From: a virus
Reading direction: 5' to 3' (one strand)
DNA: 35,179 nucleotides
IMG/VR virus record: IMGVR_UViG_3300044522_000307
Coordinates: 1-35,179 of that record
In this document: one piece after another, positions 21,111-29,757 of the stretch
Position numbering within the stretch: position 1 is the stretch's first letter
Layout: each line of letters begins with the position of its first letter
Notes under the pieces: generated by a model
What the model was told of the DNA's origin: nothing
Seen by the model: only the letters and a program-made list of their open reading frames with translations
Databases searched by the model: none
Program-made: the position numbers and the translations under genes

Positions 21111-21525
21111 AGAAAGCTGCTCTCGACTAGGAGTGCCATATTATGAAGAAGATTATTATGAGAAAACACGAGAATATATCCGTAGCATATTGGAGCAACC
21201 CATGAGCGAGAAAGAGGAAAATAAAACTTTTGGTGTTAAGTTTGACATGGGCAAGCCTCAGTGGTCATTAGTCCCTCCTGGGCCAATGGAAGAAGTTGTA
21301 GAGGTGCTCACCTATGGTGCTAACAAATATAGCCCTGATAATTGGCAGCACGTTGATGACCCTGACACTCGTTATTTCAATGCTGCTATGCGTCACATTT
21401 GGGCATGGCGACAAGGAGAGCAATTTGATACTGAAAGCCATAAGAGCCATTTAGCACACGCTGTGTGTTGCTTGCTGTTCTTGATGGCTTTTGATGAAGA
21501 CGCAGAAGATGACAGTGCTTTTTGA
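21091..21525 (+). CDS. dATP/dGTP diphosphohydrolase-like protein (DUF5664)
   Basis: 144 aa from ATG 21091 (MNKAQYKESCSRLGVPYYEE), preceded by AAAGGAAAATA. The core reads VKFDMGKPQWSLVPPG, VLTYGANKYSPDNW, RYFNAAMRHIWAWRQGEQFD and SHLAHAVCCLLFLMAF. This is the signature of the DUF5664/PF18909 family, related to MazG-like nucleotide pyrophosphohydrolases and to MazZ of cyanophage S-2L. It probably adjusts dNTP pools by cutting dNTPs to dNMPs. The next large gene is the ribonucleotide reductase, consistent with nucleotide metabolism. No PurZ-like gene is present. Confidence 0.82.
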   Translation: MNKAQYKESCSRLGVPYYEEDYYEKTREYIRSILEQPMSEKEENKTFGVKFDMGKPQWSLVPPGPMEEVVEVLTYGANKYSPDNWQHVDDPDTRYFNAAMRHIWAWRQGEQFDTESHKSHLAHAVCCLLFLMAFDEDAEDDSAF

Positions 21526-21664
21526 GGAACTAAAAGAGAAGCTAGAAAGGCTTGATGAGATTTCCCTGCTGGAGCTGTTGAATGTCAGCAGCAGAGACCT
21601 CATCAATGCCTTTGCAGATACAATAGAAGATAATATGGACAAGTTTTTAAAGGAAGTAGAATAA
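21509..21664 (+). CDS. Small helical protein before the reductase (51 aa)
   Basis: From ATG 21509: MTVLFEELKEKLERLDEISL, then LELLNVSSRDLINAFADTIE, ending FLKEVE. An in-frame ATG at 21494 would add five residues; neither has a strong ribosome site. All-helical and acidic. It overlaps the previous gene by 17 bases and ends one base before the reductase start. Function unknown. Confidence 0.65.
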   Translation: MTVLFEELKEKLERLDEISLLELLNVSSRDLINAFADTIEDNMDKFLKEVE

Positions 21665-21665
21665 T

Positions 21666-23309
21666 ATGAGCATGAGCGAATTTCGTAATAGTTTTGCAGA
21701 GAATGTGTTTCGTTTCAAGTATGCCCAAGGGCCGGGAGACACATGGGCTAAGTTGTCAGAGCGTTTAGTTGAAGATGTATGTGGAAGCCGTGAAGGTACA
21801 ATTGCCACTCTTATGTCTGAACCTGACCGCAAGCAGCTGACTCAATATATCAAGGAGATGAAGTTTCTGCCCGGAGGTCGTTACCTGTACTACGCAGGTC
21901 GTCCGTTCAAGGCATATAACAACTGTTTCCTGCTTCGTGCTGAAGAAGACACACGAGAGGAATGGAGCAATGTTACATGGCGAGCAATGAGCTGTTTAAT
22001 GACAGGTGGAGGCATTGGTATTGACTACAGCCGTCTCCGTCCGTCAGGGAAGGCTCTGAGTCGTACAGGAGGCACTGCCAGCGGCCCTATTCCATTGATG
22101 AACGCTATCAATGAGATTGGACGCAATGTGATGCAAGGAGGAAGCCGTAGGTCTGCCATCTATGCAAGCCTTAATTGGAAGCATGATGACATTCAGCAGT
22201 TTCTGACCATGAAGAATTGGAATGAAGACATCAAGGCCATGAAGCTGAAGGATTTTAATGCCTCTGCTCCCTTGGACATGACTAACATTTCAGTGAATTA
22301 TGACGATGCTTCGTTAGTAGGTGGTCTGGAGAACAACGCTGTGTTTAAGCAGAATGTACGACAGGCTATGGAGACAGCAGAACCCGGCTTTAGCTTTAAC
22401 TTTGGAGACAAGCAGAATGAAACGCTTAGAAACGCTTGTACTGAGGTTACATCAGAAGACGATAGTGATGTTTGCAATTTGGGGTCAATTAATATGGGCA
22501 ACATCACGAGTTTGGAGGAGTTCAAGTCCGTTGTGGAACTTGCCTCTAAGTTCTTGGTCTGTGGTACACTCCGGGCTGATCTTCCCTACCAAAAAGTATA
22601 TACAGTTCGTGAGAAGAATAGACGACTTGGACTTGGACTTATGGGAATCCACGAATGGCTCCTTAAAAAGGGATACGAGTACGAAGTGACTCCTGAGCTT
22701 CACAAGTGGTTGAAGGTATACAAAGATGAAAGCAAACGAGCAGCAGATGAACATTGTGACCGATTCTTTATTAGCCGACCAAAAGCATATCGAGCTATTG
22801 CGCCTACAGGCAGCATTGGCATTCTTGCAGGGACGACTACAGGAATTGAGCCACTCTTTGCTGTGGCATATAAACGAAGGTTTCTTACAGAAGGAACGAA
22901 GTGGAAGTATCAGTATGTCATTGACGGAACAGCTCAAATCCTTATCGAACAATATGGAGTTGACCCAAGCAAGATTGAAAGTGCTATTGACCTAAGCGAA
23001 GACTATGAAAAACGAATCAAATTCCAAGCAGACATCCAAGACTATGTTGATATGTCAATCTCCTCGACTATCAACCTCCCATCTTGGGGAACTAAGTTCA
23101 ATAACGAAGGCGAAGTTGACAAGTTCACTAATGTGCTTGCAAAGTATGCCCCTCGTTTGCGTGGTTTTACCTGCTATCCTGATGGAAGCCGTGGTGGTCA
23201 GCCTCTGACCTCTGTGCCTTACGAGGAAGCTCTACGACATAAGGATGTAGTTTATGAAGAAGTTGATGTATGTGAAATCACTGGTAAAGGCGGTTCCTGT
23301 GGTGTGTAA
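21666..23309 (+). CDS. nrdJ: Ribonucleotide reductase, class II (adenosylcobalamin-dependent)
   Basis: 547 aa, the compact single-chain form found in marine podoviruses and cyanophages. Visible features: FLPGGRYLYYAGRPFKAYNN with the Cys after it, SCLMTGGGIGIDYSRLRPSG, NACTEVTSEDDSDVCNLGSI with the active-site Cys region, APTGSIGILAGTTTGIEPLF, and a C-terminal tail ending GKGGSCGV. No small radical subunit (NrdB) gene is present, as expected for a B12-dependent enzyme that works alone. It converts ribonucleotides to deoxyribonucleotides for phage DNA synthesis. The host must make or take up cobalamin. The tail shows a single Cys where many reductases have two. Confidence 0.93.
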   Translation: MSMSEFRNSFAENVFRFKYAQGPGDTWAKLSERLVEDVCGSREGTIATLMSEPDRKQLTQYIKEMKFLPGGRYLYYAGRPFKAYNNCFLLRAEEDTREEWSNVTWRAMSCLMTGGGIGIDYSRLRPSGKALSRTGGTASGPIPLMNAINEIGRNVMQGGSRRSAIYASLNWKHDDIQQFLTMKNWNEDIKAMKLKDFNASAPLDMTNISVNYDDASLVGGLENNAVFKQNVRQAMETAEPGFSFNFGDKQNETLRNACTEVTSEDDSDVCNLGSINMGNITSLEEFKSVVELASKFLVCGTLRADLPYQKVYTVREKNRRLGLGLMGIHEWLLKKGYEYEVTPELHKWLKVYKDESKRAADEHCDRFFISRPKAYRAIAPTGSIGILAGTTTGIEPLFAVAYKRRFLTEGTKWKYQYVIDGTAQILIEQYGVDPSKIESAIDLSEDYEKRIKFQADIQDYVDMSISSTINLPSWGTKFNNEGEVDKFTNVLAKYAPRLRGFTCYPDGSRGGQPLTSVPYEEALRHKDVVYEEVDVCEITGKGGSCGV

Positions 23310-23587
23310 TGGCTGTTGCTAAACTGGCAATACCTAGCACCTTCTCATTGGCTGGAAGTGAATGGACTGTTAAACTAGTCCCTGAAATGACCGACTTGGG
23401 GAGGTGCGACCCCGCCACCTTTACTATTTATATCAAAGAAGGGCTGCATAAAACCTATGCGGAACAAACCTTCTTTCACGAGCTAGTTCATGCTATCATG
23501 TTCACTATGGGTCATAATGAGCATGACGAGGTATTTGTTGATTGTTTTGGTGTCTTTTTACATCAATTTAATAGGAGTAAGAAATAA
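23309..23587 (+). CDS. Small HExxH zinc metalloprotein
   Basis: 92 aa with H57-E-L-V-H61 (FFHELVHAIMFTMGHNEHDE), the gluzincin/SprT/ImmA-like zinc site, and an acidic residue downstream (EVFVDCFGVFLHQF) as a possible third ligand. This is about the minimum size for such a fold. TAATG couples it to the reductase and to the next gene. Whether it cleaves a host or phage protein is unknown. Confidence 0.78.
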   Translation: MAVAKLAIPSTFSLAGSEWTVKLVPEMTDLGRCDPATFTIYIKEGLHKTYAEQTFFHELVHAIMFTMGHNEHDEVFVDCFGVFLHQFNRSKK

Positions 23588-23781
23588 TGCAAATTGATTT
23601 TGACTGGATTTCAGGACTAGCTGTTGGCATTGAAGCAGGAGCTGCTTACGAGATGGATGACGATGGGAACATTGATGACAGCTCTGTGGTAGAGAACATC
23701 ACTGTCTCCCTTGGCTTCTTCCGAATGGAGATATACTTCGGTGGAGGTGACGGAGGGAATCCTGTAGAGAAACAGGCATAG
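23587..23781 (+). CDS. Last protein of the rightward unit, unknown (64 aa)
   Basis: Starts MQIDFDWISGLAVGIEAGAA; acidic, with a beta-like segment ITVSLGFFRMEIYFGGGDGG. TAATG overlap in front. The terminator stem begins 3 bases after its stop. Function unknown. Confidence 0.7.
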   Translation: MQIDFDWISGLAVGIEAGAAYEMDDDGNIDDSSVVENITVSLGFFRMEIYFGGGDGGNPVEKQA

Positions 23782-23783
23782 AA

Positions 23784-23817
23784 AAAGCCGCTAGAGGGAA
23801 GTCCCTTTAGCGGCTTT
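23784..23817. terminator. Bidirectional terminator between the converging units
   Basis: A 15-bp stem AAAGCCGCTAGAGGG / CCCTTTAGCGGCTTT with one G-U type mismatch and a 4-base loop. The stem ends in A-rich and T-rich arms, with TTTTTC after it on the minus strand. It lies between the last rightward gene (stop at 23781) and the last leftward gene (stop at 23835), so it can end both transcripts. Confidence 0.88.
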
Positions 23818-23834
23818 GTTGTTTGTGGAGGCGA

Positions 23835-24245
23835 CTATTGCTTGCTACGAATCTCCATGATTTTCTCTAAGGTTCGTCCACCAAAGTAGGCAGACATCAC
23901 CAGCATTCCCCATTGACCTAACAGCTCAACATAGCTTGCCTGTGCGTTGTAGCCAAAGGCAGACATCATGGCAAATAGGAAGTAACCCACGAAAATAGCT
24001 ACAAGAGCCATAGGTCGTATGTTCTTAGACAGCCAGCTGTCAGAAGCCATGTCAGCGTCCCAACGCTCAGAGACCCCTGCCTGTTCGGTCTTGTAGAGGT
24101 CAGTTTCGTTAGCCATCTTAGCCAGTTCACCGCTTTGAGCAAGAACGGCTAGGTCTAGCTGTGCCTTTGCTTTAGCTTCAGGGTCGGGAATGAGCTTGTC
24201 GATGAGTTTACCACCTACAGCGAGAAGTCCTGTAATATCAAACAT
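23835..24245 (-). CDS. Holin-like protein (GTA 3TM holin type)
   Basis: 136 aa from ATG 24245 (MFDITGLLAVGGKLIDKLIP), fixed by a TAATG overlap and GGA upstream. The segment LIPDPEAKAKAQLDL and two C-terminal hydrophobic stretches (~78-97 and ~103-122) match the gene-transfer-agent release holin family (PF11351). The N-terminal helix may give a third membrane segment. It should form the hole that lets the endolysin reach peptidoglycan. It ends the lysis cassette and the leftward unit. Confidence 0.82.
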   Translation of the reverse strand: MFDITGLLAVGGKLIDKLIPDPEAKAKAQLDLAVLAQSGELAKMANETDLYKTEQAGVSERWDADMASDSWLSKNIRPMALVAIFVGYFLFAMMSAFGYNAQASYVELLGQWGMLVMSAYFGGRTLEKIMEIRSKQ

Positions 24246-24715
24246 TAGTGTCCTTTCAATTCTAGTATGCCCCAACCAACTAGGGCAAATATAGCGGCTG
24301 CAACAAGGACACAAAGAGCCATTGTCACAACCTCATCTATTTCATTCTTCCTATTCTGTGCTGCTTTAGCGTCCAATATCTCCTGCACCTTACGGCGTTG
24401 CACAAGGCTGTTACGCTCCTGCACTATCTGACCCCATAGAGCACTCTGTCCTTGGTTGATGAAGTGCCATTTAAGCTCCTCCTCAGCCTTGTTAAGCTCA
24501 TGGAGCTGCATCACTGTGCTCATGGCTTGACTAGTGTCGGAGGAGTATTTCTTCTTGGGGTCTTTAATAGCCTCCTTAGCTACAGCGTCCTTGGCATCAA
24601 AGAACTTCATAACGTCATGCGTTATGCCCTGAATGTCCTTCCCCATCTTTATAGCAGCTTGTATCCCTTTTATAGCCCCCTGTGCTACAGCAAAGGCCGT
24701 TAGTGGGTCTATCAT
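24245..24715 (-). CDS. Membrane protein of the lysis cassette
   Basis: 156 aa, starting MIDPLTAFAVAQGAIKGIQA. A long, charged, coiled-coil-like middle (LHELNKAEEELKWHFINQGQ) leads to one transmembrane segment near the C-terminus (~131-150, MALCVLVAAAIFALVGWGIL). A short phage protein of this type is recalled beside endolysin genes. It could take part in lysis (spanin-like or anti-holin) or be a virion protein. An i-spanin normally has the membrane segment at the N-terminus, so that role is not supported. TAATG couples it to the holin. Confidence 0.72.
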   Translation of the reverse strand: MIDPLTAFAVAQGAIKGIQAAIKMGKDIQGITHDVMKFFDAKDAVAKEAIKDPKKKYSSDTSQAMSTVMQLHELNKAEEELKWHFINQGQSALWGQIVQERNSLVQRRKVQEILDAKAAQNRKNEIDEVVTMALCVLVAAAIFALVGWGILELKGH

Positions 24716-24722
24716 ATATGCC

Positions 24723-24881
24723 TTATGTTTTCTTTACTATAATAGTCCATTGACATATCTTCCCATCCTTTATGAACTCATTAGCCCCATAGGTGGAGCT
24801 AGGCTTAATCTCTCTGCAAATAAGCACTAGCTGCTGCTGTGTATTGGGCCAAGGAGCTGCTGCTGAGACAGGAACTATCAA
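24723..24881 (-). CDS. Short ORF after the endolysin (52 aa, TTG start)
   Basis: From TTG 24881, which overlaps the endolysin stop, it reads IVPVSAAAPWPNTQQQLVLI, then CREIKPSSTYGANEFIKDGK, then ICQWTIIVKKT. A stop codon lies three codons upstream, so no longer start exists. The stop is 7 bases before the next ATG, so the ORF fills the gap exactly. Two Cys and a compact size are notable. No ATG and a weak ribosome site lower confidence. Function unknown. Confidence 0.45.
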   Translation of the reverse strand: MIVPVSAAAPWPNTQQQLVLICREIKPSSTYGANEFIKDGKICQWTIIVKKT

Positions 24882-25255
24882 CCGTATTTAGCTTTAGAGA
24901 GCTGGAAATGTGGGCCGTCCTTGAAATTTGGGAAATGTCCTCCCCATTCCAAGTCAACACCCATGTCCTTAGCCACACCGAGAATGTGCTTTGCCAGCTC
25001 CTCATACTTGTGAAACTCCCATGAAGCCTTCCCATCAATTAGCACACAGACATCCACAGCTTTACCTGTTAAATGTCTGCTGTTCATGGTCTTGCTCTTA
25101 CCAGCCGCTACAAGCTCTTTCTGGCGTTCTAGGGTGCGTAGGCCGTCTGTGATGCTGAAGTCGTAAGGAGGGGCTTCTATGGCCTTGTGCATCACCTTCT
25201 GTAGGTCTTCATGCACACAGGCTAAGAAAGCCTCACTTTTAGTACCAAAGTTCAT
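24878..25255 (-). CDS. Endolysin, M15 peptidase (L-alanyl-D-glutamate type)
   Basis: 125 aa. The zinc peptidase motif S59-R-H61-x2-G-x-A-x-D68 (SRHLTGKAVDV) and the distal H116 (DGPHFQL) are the metal ligands of the VanY/T5 endolysin family (PF13539). SITDGLRTLERQKELVAAGK precedes the motif as usual. It cuts cross-peptides of the cell wall at lysis. There is no signal peptide, so it needs the holin. ATGA couples it to the upstream virion gene. Confidence 0.92.
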   Translation of the reverse strand: MNFGTKSEAFLACVHEDLQKVMHKAIEAPPYDFSITDGLRTLERQKELVAAGKSKTMNSRHLTGKAVDVCVLIDGKASWEFHKYEELAKHILGVAKDMGVDLEWGGHFPNFKDGPHFQLSKAKYG

Positions 25256-27507
25256 TTCAACCTCGCAATTTCATTGTTAAGGGCATCAATGTCTCCTTGC
25301 TCCCTCATCTGTTCTTCAGGAGTGGTTGCAGCTTGTAGCCGAGCATTAGCCTTTTGAAGCTCATTGTTAAGAATGAAAGCTCTGTCCTTTTCAGCAGGAG
25401 TTGAGGCAAACTTACTAACAGGAGCACCAAACACACCTTCAGGAATGGCTGGCATACCTTCTGCTGCTGGAGCAGCTGGCTCTGTTGGTTGAGTCTCAAA
25501 GACACCTGCTGGAATCTCAGGGAAAGTTCCTTCAGGAATCTCTGGCATACCTTCAGGCGCAGGTTGCTCAAAGCCAATTGCTTTATTTGCTGCTCCTGTT
25601 GCCGCTGCTGCCATATAAGGGCTTTTGAATGTTGCAGGTAGCTCCGCTGCTTTCACTGCTGTAAGAGCTTCTAATGTTTTAGCAGAAGCAGGAGACATTG
25701 CTGCGTTCTTCAAGAAAGAAGCACCTTCAGGCGTAAGCAAAAGACGCATAGTTTCTTCATCATTTAGACCTGTCTTAGCCAATGCTTTAATTGCATCCTT
25801 ACCTAACTGACCTACTTGATATACAGTTCCCCCTGCAATAGCTCCACCTGTTCGTGCCAAATCTCGACCAATTGTCTCTATATTAGCAAGAGACTCTCCT
25901 ACTGGTTGACCGACACTCATTCTACGAGTAAAGATAGAAGCATCTTTCATTCTCTTTGAGAACTCATCTGCATTCTGACCCACTGCCAAAAGAAGTGCTG
26001 ATTTATCTCCAGCTTTGAGAGAATTCCAATTGTCTGTCATTGCGCTTAACGAAACATTGAATGTTCCATCCGGCAGCTTTTTTCGTGCTGATTCCACAAA
26101 GTCTTGATATACACGGCTATCTAAATTCTTTAACGCTTCAGGTTCAGTAGCATTAATCATTGTTCTTGTGGATGCTCTTTCATACTCACTCATTGAACGG
26201 TATTTAGTATACAACTCATCAAAATCAACTTCTTTAATCGACTGGTTTTGTAAGAAAGCAGGAAGTCCTTTAGCTCTAGCTGTCGATGATAAGTCAGCAG
26301 ATTTAGCAGCAAGGTCTCTAGCTTTAATTAACAAGTCGGTAGCAGCTATTTCGTCTTTTGTTTGAGCACCTAAACGAGCAGCTCTTAAATCATCTTTCAA
26401 TGTTCCAAAGATAGCGGAACTAATTCTTTTTTCATCAGTTAAAGACACATCTTTAAGAATGTTGTCTCCCATTGATGATTTTTTACCAAACTCACTCAAT
26501 AAGCTCTGTACTTCTTCTGTTGTTAGTTTCCACTTATCACTACTCTGAGAAGCAGGAACAAGTTTATCTTCAAGCCGTTGCAAGAAAGACAAAGCAGCTT
26601 CAGAACTTGGAGAGGCTTTTTTAGCAAAGTCTCCCTTTAATTTAGCAATTTCTACTCGTAGAGAAGCTGGTTCAATAATTCTGTCGCTACCTCCGTACTC
26701 AAAAGCCTTGGTAAAAGCACGACCAGCAGCTTCGCTTTCTTTTAGGCCAGCATTATCTACTTTGTTCTGAACTGCTCCATAGATGCCTTTTGCTGCTACT
26801 TGCTCATCAATACGGCTTGCAGCAGGAGTCATCCCGGCTGTTGCTGCTTTAGTTGCTCCTGCCTGTAAGTTAGAGAATATTTCAGCATACTCAGGGTTGC
26901 TTGAAAGTTTCTGTAAGACAGCAGCCATTCGTGGGTCAGAACTTCCCTGACCTTTGAGCATAAAATCCTTAAAGATGTTAGCTTCATCAGGTGGAAGGGA
27001 ATCTGTAAAGGCTTTCACCTTACGGTCTTTAAAATAGCTCTTAGCACCCTTAAATCCACTCTTTAGCAACGAAGCAATACCATATGCGCCTAATGCTACA
27101 TCAGGGCCATAGAAGGCCGCTGTTGCTTGTCCCGATGTAGGGGCAGAAGGAACACCCGCTGCCTCCATAGCCATTGGGTACAGTTGTGGAATGTCAGGAT
27201 ACTGAGACCCTGTAGAGAACAACCTGTTCTTAGCAAAATTCAATGCAGGAGATAACAAGTCAGGAATACCTGTAAGTCCCCCGACAACAGTGCTCATTAG
27301 CCCTGTACCAATTTCACCTAAAGTTCCAACTCCACGTAGTTGTGTGTCTATTGCTTCCATCTTTTTAAATTCAGGAAGTTTAATAATATCACGACTATCG
27401 GTAATACCTTTCTCTTTAATGGCCTTATTCAAGGCAATACGAGCTTCGTCTTTCTGCTTTGTTAAGCCAGCAAGAGCTTGCTCTCTTGTTGAGTATGTAG
27501 TAGCCAT
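25252..27507 (-). CDS. Large internal virion/DNA-ejection protein candidate
   Basis: 751 aa, largest in the genome. It starts MATTYSTREQALAGLTKQKD with coiled-coil-like helices. Weakly hydrophobic Gly/Ala-rich stretches lie near residues ~45-70 and ~565-590 (GRDLARTGGAIAGGTVYQVG). Near the C-terminus a Pro/Glu-rich linker repeats the unit P-x-I-P-x-G-x-F three times (PEIPEGTF, PEIPAGVF, PAIPEGVF), followed by a final helix. Three to four large Ala/Gln-rich proteins before the lysis genes are the usual set of internal proteins ejected with DNA in podoviruses (T7 gp14-16, P22 gp7/16/20). No transglycosylase motif was seen. The function is inferred from position and composition. Confidence 0.72.
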   Translation of the reverse strand: MATTYSTREQALAGLTKQKDEARIALNKAIKEKGITDSRDIIKLPEFKKMEAIDTQLRGVGTLGEIGTGLMSTVVGGLTGIPDLLSPALNFAKNRLFSTGSQYPDIPQLYPMAMEAAGVPSAPTSGQATAAFYGPDVALGAYGIASLLKSGFKGAKSYFKDRKVKAFTDSLPPDEANIFKDFMLKGQGSSDPRMAAVLQKLSSNPEYAEIFSNLQAGATKAATAGMTPAASRIDEQVAAKGIYGAVQNKVDNAGLKESEAAGRAFTKAFEYGGSDRIIEPASLRVEIAKLKGDFAKKASPSSEAALSFLQRLEDKLVPASQSSDKWKLTTEEVQSLLSEFGKKSSMGDNILKDVSLTDEKRISSAIFGTLKDDLRAARLGAQTKDEIAATDLLIKARDLAAKSADLSSTARAKGLPAFLQNQSIKEVDFDELYTKYRSMSEYERASTRTMINATEPEALKNLDSRVYQDFVESARKKLPDGTFNVSLSAMTDNWNSLKAGDKSALLLAVGQNADEFSKRMKDASIFTRRMSVGQPVGESLANIETIGRDLARTGGAIAGGTVYQVGQLGKDAIKALAKTGLNDEETMRLLLTPEGASFLKNAAMSPASAKTLEALTAVKAAELPATFKSPYMAAAATGAANKAIGFEQPAPEGMPEIPEGTFPEIPAGVFETQPTEPAAPAAEGMPAIPEGVFGAPVSKFASTPAEKDRAFILNNELQKANARLQAATTPEEQMREQGDIDALNNEIARLK

Positions 27508-27516
27508 GTATTTCCT

Positions 27517-28737
27517 TTATTTGCCTTGAGCCTTAGCCGCTGCGGTAAACTGTTCAAGAGTGTAGTTAGCCCATTTTGGGTCAGCTGCTTGTGCTCGTTT
27601 AAAAGCTGCGGCGTAGTCTGTTTGACCTGCTGCTGGAGGCGCAGTAGTTGTAGGTTTTTTAGCATTAGGATTGCGAGCCGTTTCATAGGCTACATTAGAC
27701 TTAATCACATTTTCTTGTGCTGTCTTCAGCCGATTTAATGCAGCAGCAGCTCCAGCGTTAGTATTTAGCTTCAGCATCCCTTGAATTTGCTCTTTTGCCC
27801 TTGCAGCGTCATCCTTAGCCTGAACACCTTTAGCTTCATTCAGTACAGCATTAATTCCTTCTATCAAATGAGCACGAACTTCATCTTGTGCTAATGTGTT
27901 ATCTGAAGGCTCTCCAAGGAATCCTGTACTTTCTGCCCATCCCTTAAAATTAGAGACAGGGCCAAAGAACACTGTTGGTTTATCTCCACCTACTTTGGAT
28001 AACAAGTCTTTAGTTTTATCAAGACCAGAAGAAGCTATTGATGTTGAAGCTGCTGTTTTAGCCATTCCTTCAGCACCTTTATCGGAAGGCATTTCATTAA
28101 TCTGTTTTACTCTTGCAATAAATTCAGGGGTTCCACGGACAAGTCCTTCTTCACTAGCTCTTTTACCTGCTGGAGATAATGCTTGTGCTCTCGCTTTAGG
28201 GTCTCGCTCATCTAACAAGCCGTAATCAGGGACACCTGAATCAATAGACTCGGCATATGCTTGTACGCTAGCTGTCGTGTATAAACCCGGATTAATCTTA
28301 CCAATACCACCAGTACCGCCTTCTTTAGCCTTCTTCATGGCTGCTTCACCTCTGTTGGTGTAGTAGCCAGCCTGTGCGCTCTTGAGTTTAAATTCTTCTG
28401 CTTTTGCTGCAATATTTACTGCCTCTTGTGCATACCCCTTTTCACCAAGAGCCTTTGCTGCTCCCTGTAAACCTTCATAAGTAGTTGGGTCAAAGTTCTT
28501 CAAAATAGATTGAATATCAGCAGCTTTCTTCATCTGAGGGTCTTCAACGCCCATCAGACCAGCAATGCCGCCACCAAGCTGACTACCAGCCATATAGAGA
28601 CCACTCCGTGCTCTATCGAAGCCATAGGGGTCGTTGGGGTTGGTTCTGCCATAAGCATCTGCTGCCGTGGCTAGTTGTGCTTGTCGTTCTTGTTGTAGCT
28701 CGTAAGGGGAGCTTCCAAATAAACCTGTTGTTGCCAT
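27517..28737 (-). CDS. Internal virion protein candidate
   Basis: 406 aa, starting MATTGLFGSSPYELQQERQA. Ala/Gly/Lys-rich and mainly helical, with a disordered-looking Thr/Pro/Ala segment near the end (KKPTTTAPPAAGQTD) and a last segment AQAADPKWANYTLEQFTAAA. It lies between two other probable ejection proteins with only ~9-base gaps. The role is inferred from neighbours; no domain recognised. Confidence 0.7.
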   Translation of the reverse strand: MATTGLFGSSPYELQQERQAQLATAADAYGRTNPNDPYGFDRARSGLYMAGSQLGGGIAGLMGVEDPQMKKAADIQSILKNFDPTTYEGLQGAAKALGEKGYAQEAVNIAAKAEEFKLKSAQAGYYTNRGEAAMKKAKEGGTGGIGKINPGLYTTASVQAYAESIDSGVPDYGLLDERDPKARAQALSPAGKRASEEGLVRGTPEFIARVKQINEMPSDKGAEGMAKTAASTSIASSGLDKTKDLLSKVGGDKPTVFFGPVSNFKGWAESTGFLGEPSDNTLAQDEVRAHLIEGINAVLNEAKGVQAKDDAARAKEQIQGMLKLNTNAGAAAALNRLKTAQENVIKSNVAYETARNPNAKKPTTTAPPAAGQTDYAAAFKRAQAADPKWANYTLEQFTAAAKAQGK

Positions 28738-28746
28738 ATTATTTCC

Positions 28747-29748
28747 TTAACTGAGCCAAGAACCAAAGAGACCACCTAAGCCACTAATGACTGAAGGGTT
28801 AGAAGCAGCTCCTTGTAGGACAGATTCCCACGGATTGTAGCGATTAGCCTGAGCCTGTGAAGCTGTGCCGATGTTAGACAACACACCTGCCTTATAACCT
28901 GCATCTGCACCAGCAGTGCCTAACGCCTGACTTACAGCCATAGGAGCAGCTGCTTGGCCTTCTAAGCCTGAAGCAACACCAAAGGCAGCCTTGTAGGGGT
29001 CGTATGCAGCCGATTGAGCACCATATGTGCCTGACAGGGTGTTGAGACCTGTACCAACCAAACCTGCACCAAACTGAGTGGCTTGTCGTCCTTGCTCTTG
29101 TGCAGAAGCAGCTAGTTGTGCGTTCTGTTGTGCGAGGGCGTTGTAATAGGCTTGAGCCTCTGGGTTAGCAGAGCCGAGGTTGCCTCCCTGTGCCACAGAC
29201 AAACCAGCTCGTCCTGTGTTCTGTAGGCCCTGCTGTAGCTGTCCATACGAATAGTCACGAGAAGGCTGCAAGAGAGCTTGTTGACTTGTCATCCAATCCT
29301 GAGCAGCTTGCTGTGGGCTAGTAGCTAAGTATTGATTACCAAGGTTGAACATACTCTGAACAGCCTGTGACGCAGGAGCTGTTGCATATGCTCCCTGTCC
29401 TGCTTGGCCTAAGTAGCCTCCTGCTTGCTGAATGGCTCCTTCTCGCATTGCTGCAACATCAGGAGCAGCTTGGTAGCCAGCCCCAATGAGTCGTCCATTA
29501 GCATCGTAGTTGTAGCCGCTTTGACCAAACCTAGAGGTAACTCCTACAGGTCGAAACTGAGCACCTGCCGCAGCTCCAAACTGCTGTTGAGCAGCTGTAT
29601 TAGCTGCATTGGTGGCACTCTGTCCGCCTAGATAGCCTCCTATTGTGTTTAGGAGACCTCCACCAATAGTGCTCATAGCAGTGTTGGGTGTCTTGTTTGT
29701 GAGAGCAGCATACTGGTCTGCACTAATTGTTACATCGCCTATTGCCAT
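28747..29748 (-). CDS. Internal virion protein candidate, Ala/Gln/Gly-rich
   Basis: 333 aa. The N-terminus MAIGDVTISADQYAALTNKT is followed by a Gly/Ala-rich segment (GGGLLNTIGGYLGGQSATNA) that could insert in membranes. Later parts are rich in Gln and Ala (ALAQQNAQLAASAQEQGRQA). It ends SGLGGLFGSWLS. The composition resembles small DNA-ejection proteins that form a channel through the cell envelope. Inferred only. Confidence 0.7.
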   Translation of the reverse strand: MAIGDVTISADQYAALTNKTPNTAMSTIGGGLLNTIGGYLGGQSATNAANTAAQQQFGAAAGAQFRPVGVTSRFGQSGYNYDANGRLIGAGYQAAPDVAAMREGAIQQAGGYLGQAGQGAYATAPASQAVQSMFNLGNQYLATSPQQAAQDWMTSQQALLQPSRDYSYGQLQQGLQNTGRAGLSVAQGGNLGSANPEAQAYYNALAQQNAQLAASAQEQGRQATQFGAGLVGTGLNTLSGTYGAQSAAYDPYKAAFGVASGLEGQAAAPMAVSQALGTAGADAGYKAGVLSNIGTASQAQANRYNPWESVLQGAASNPSVISGLGGLFGSWLS

Positions 29749-29757
29749 TGTGTTTCC

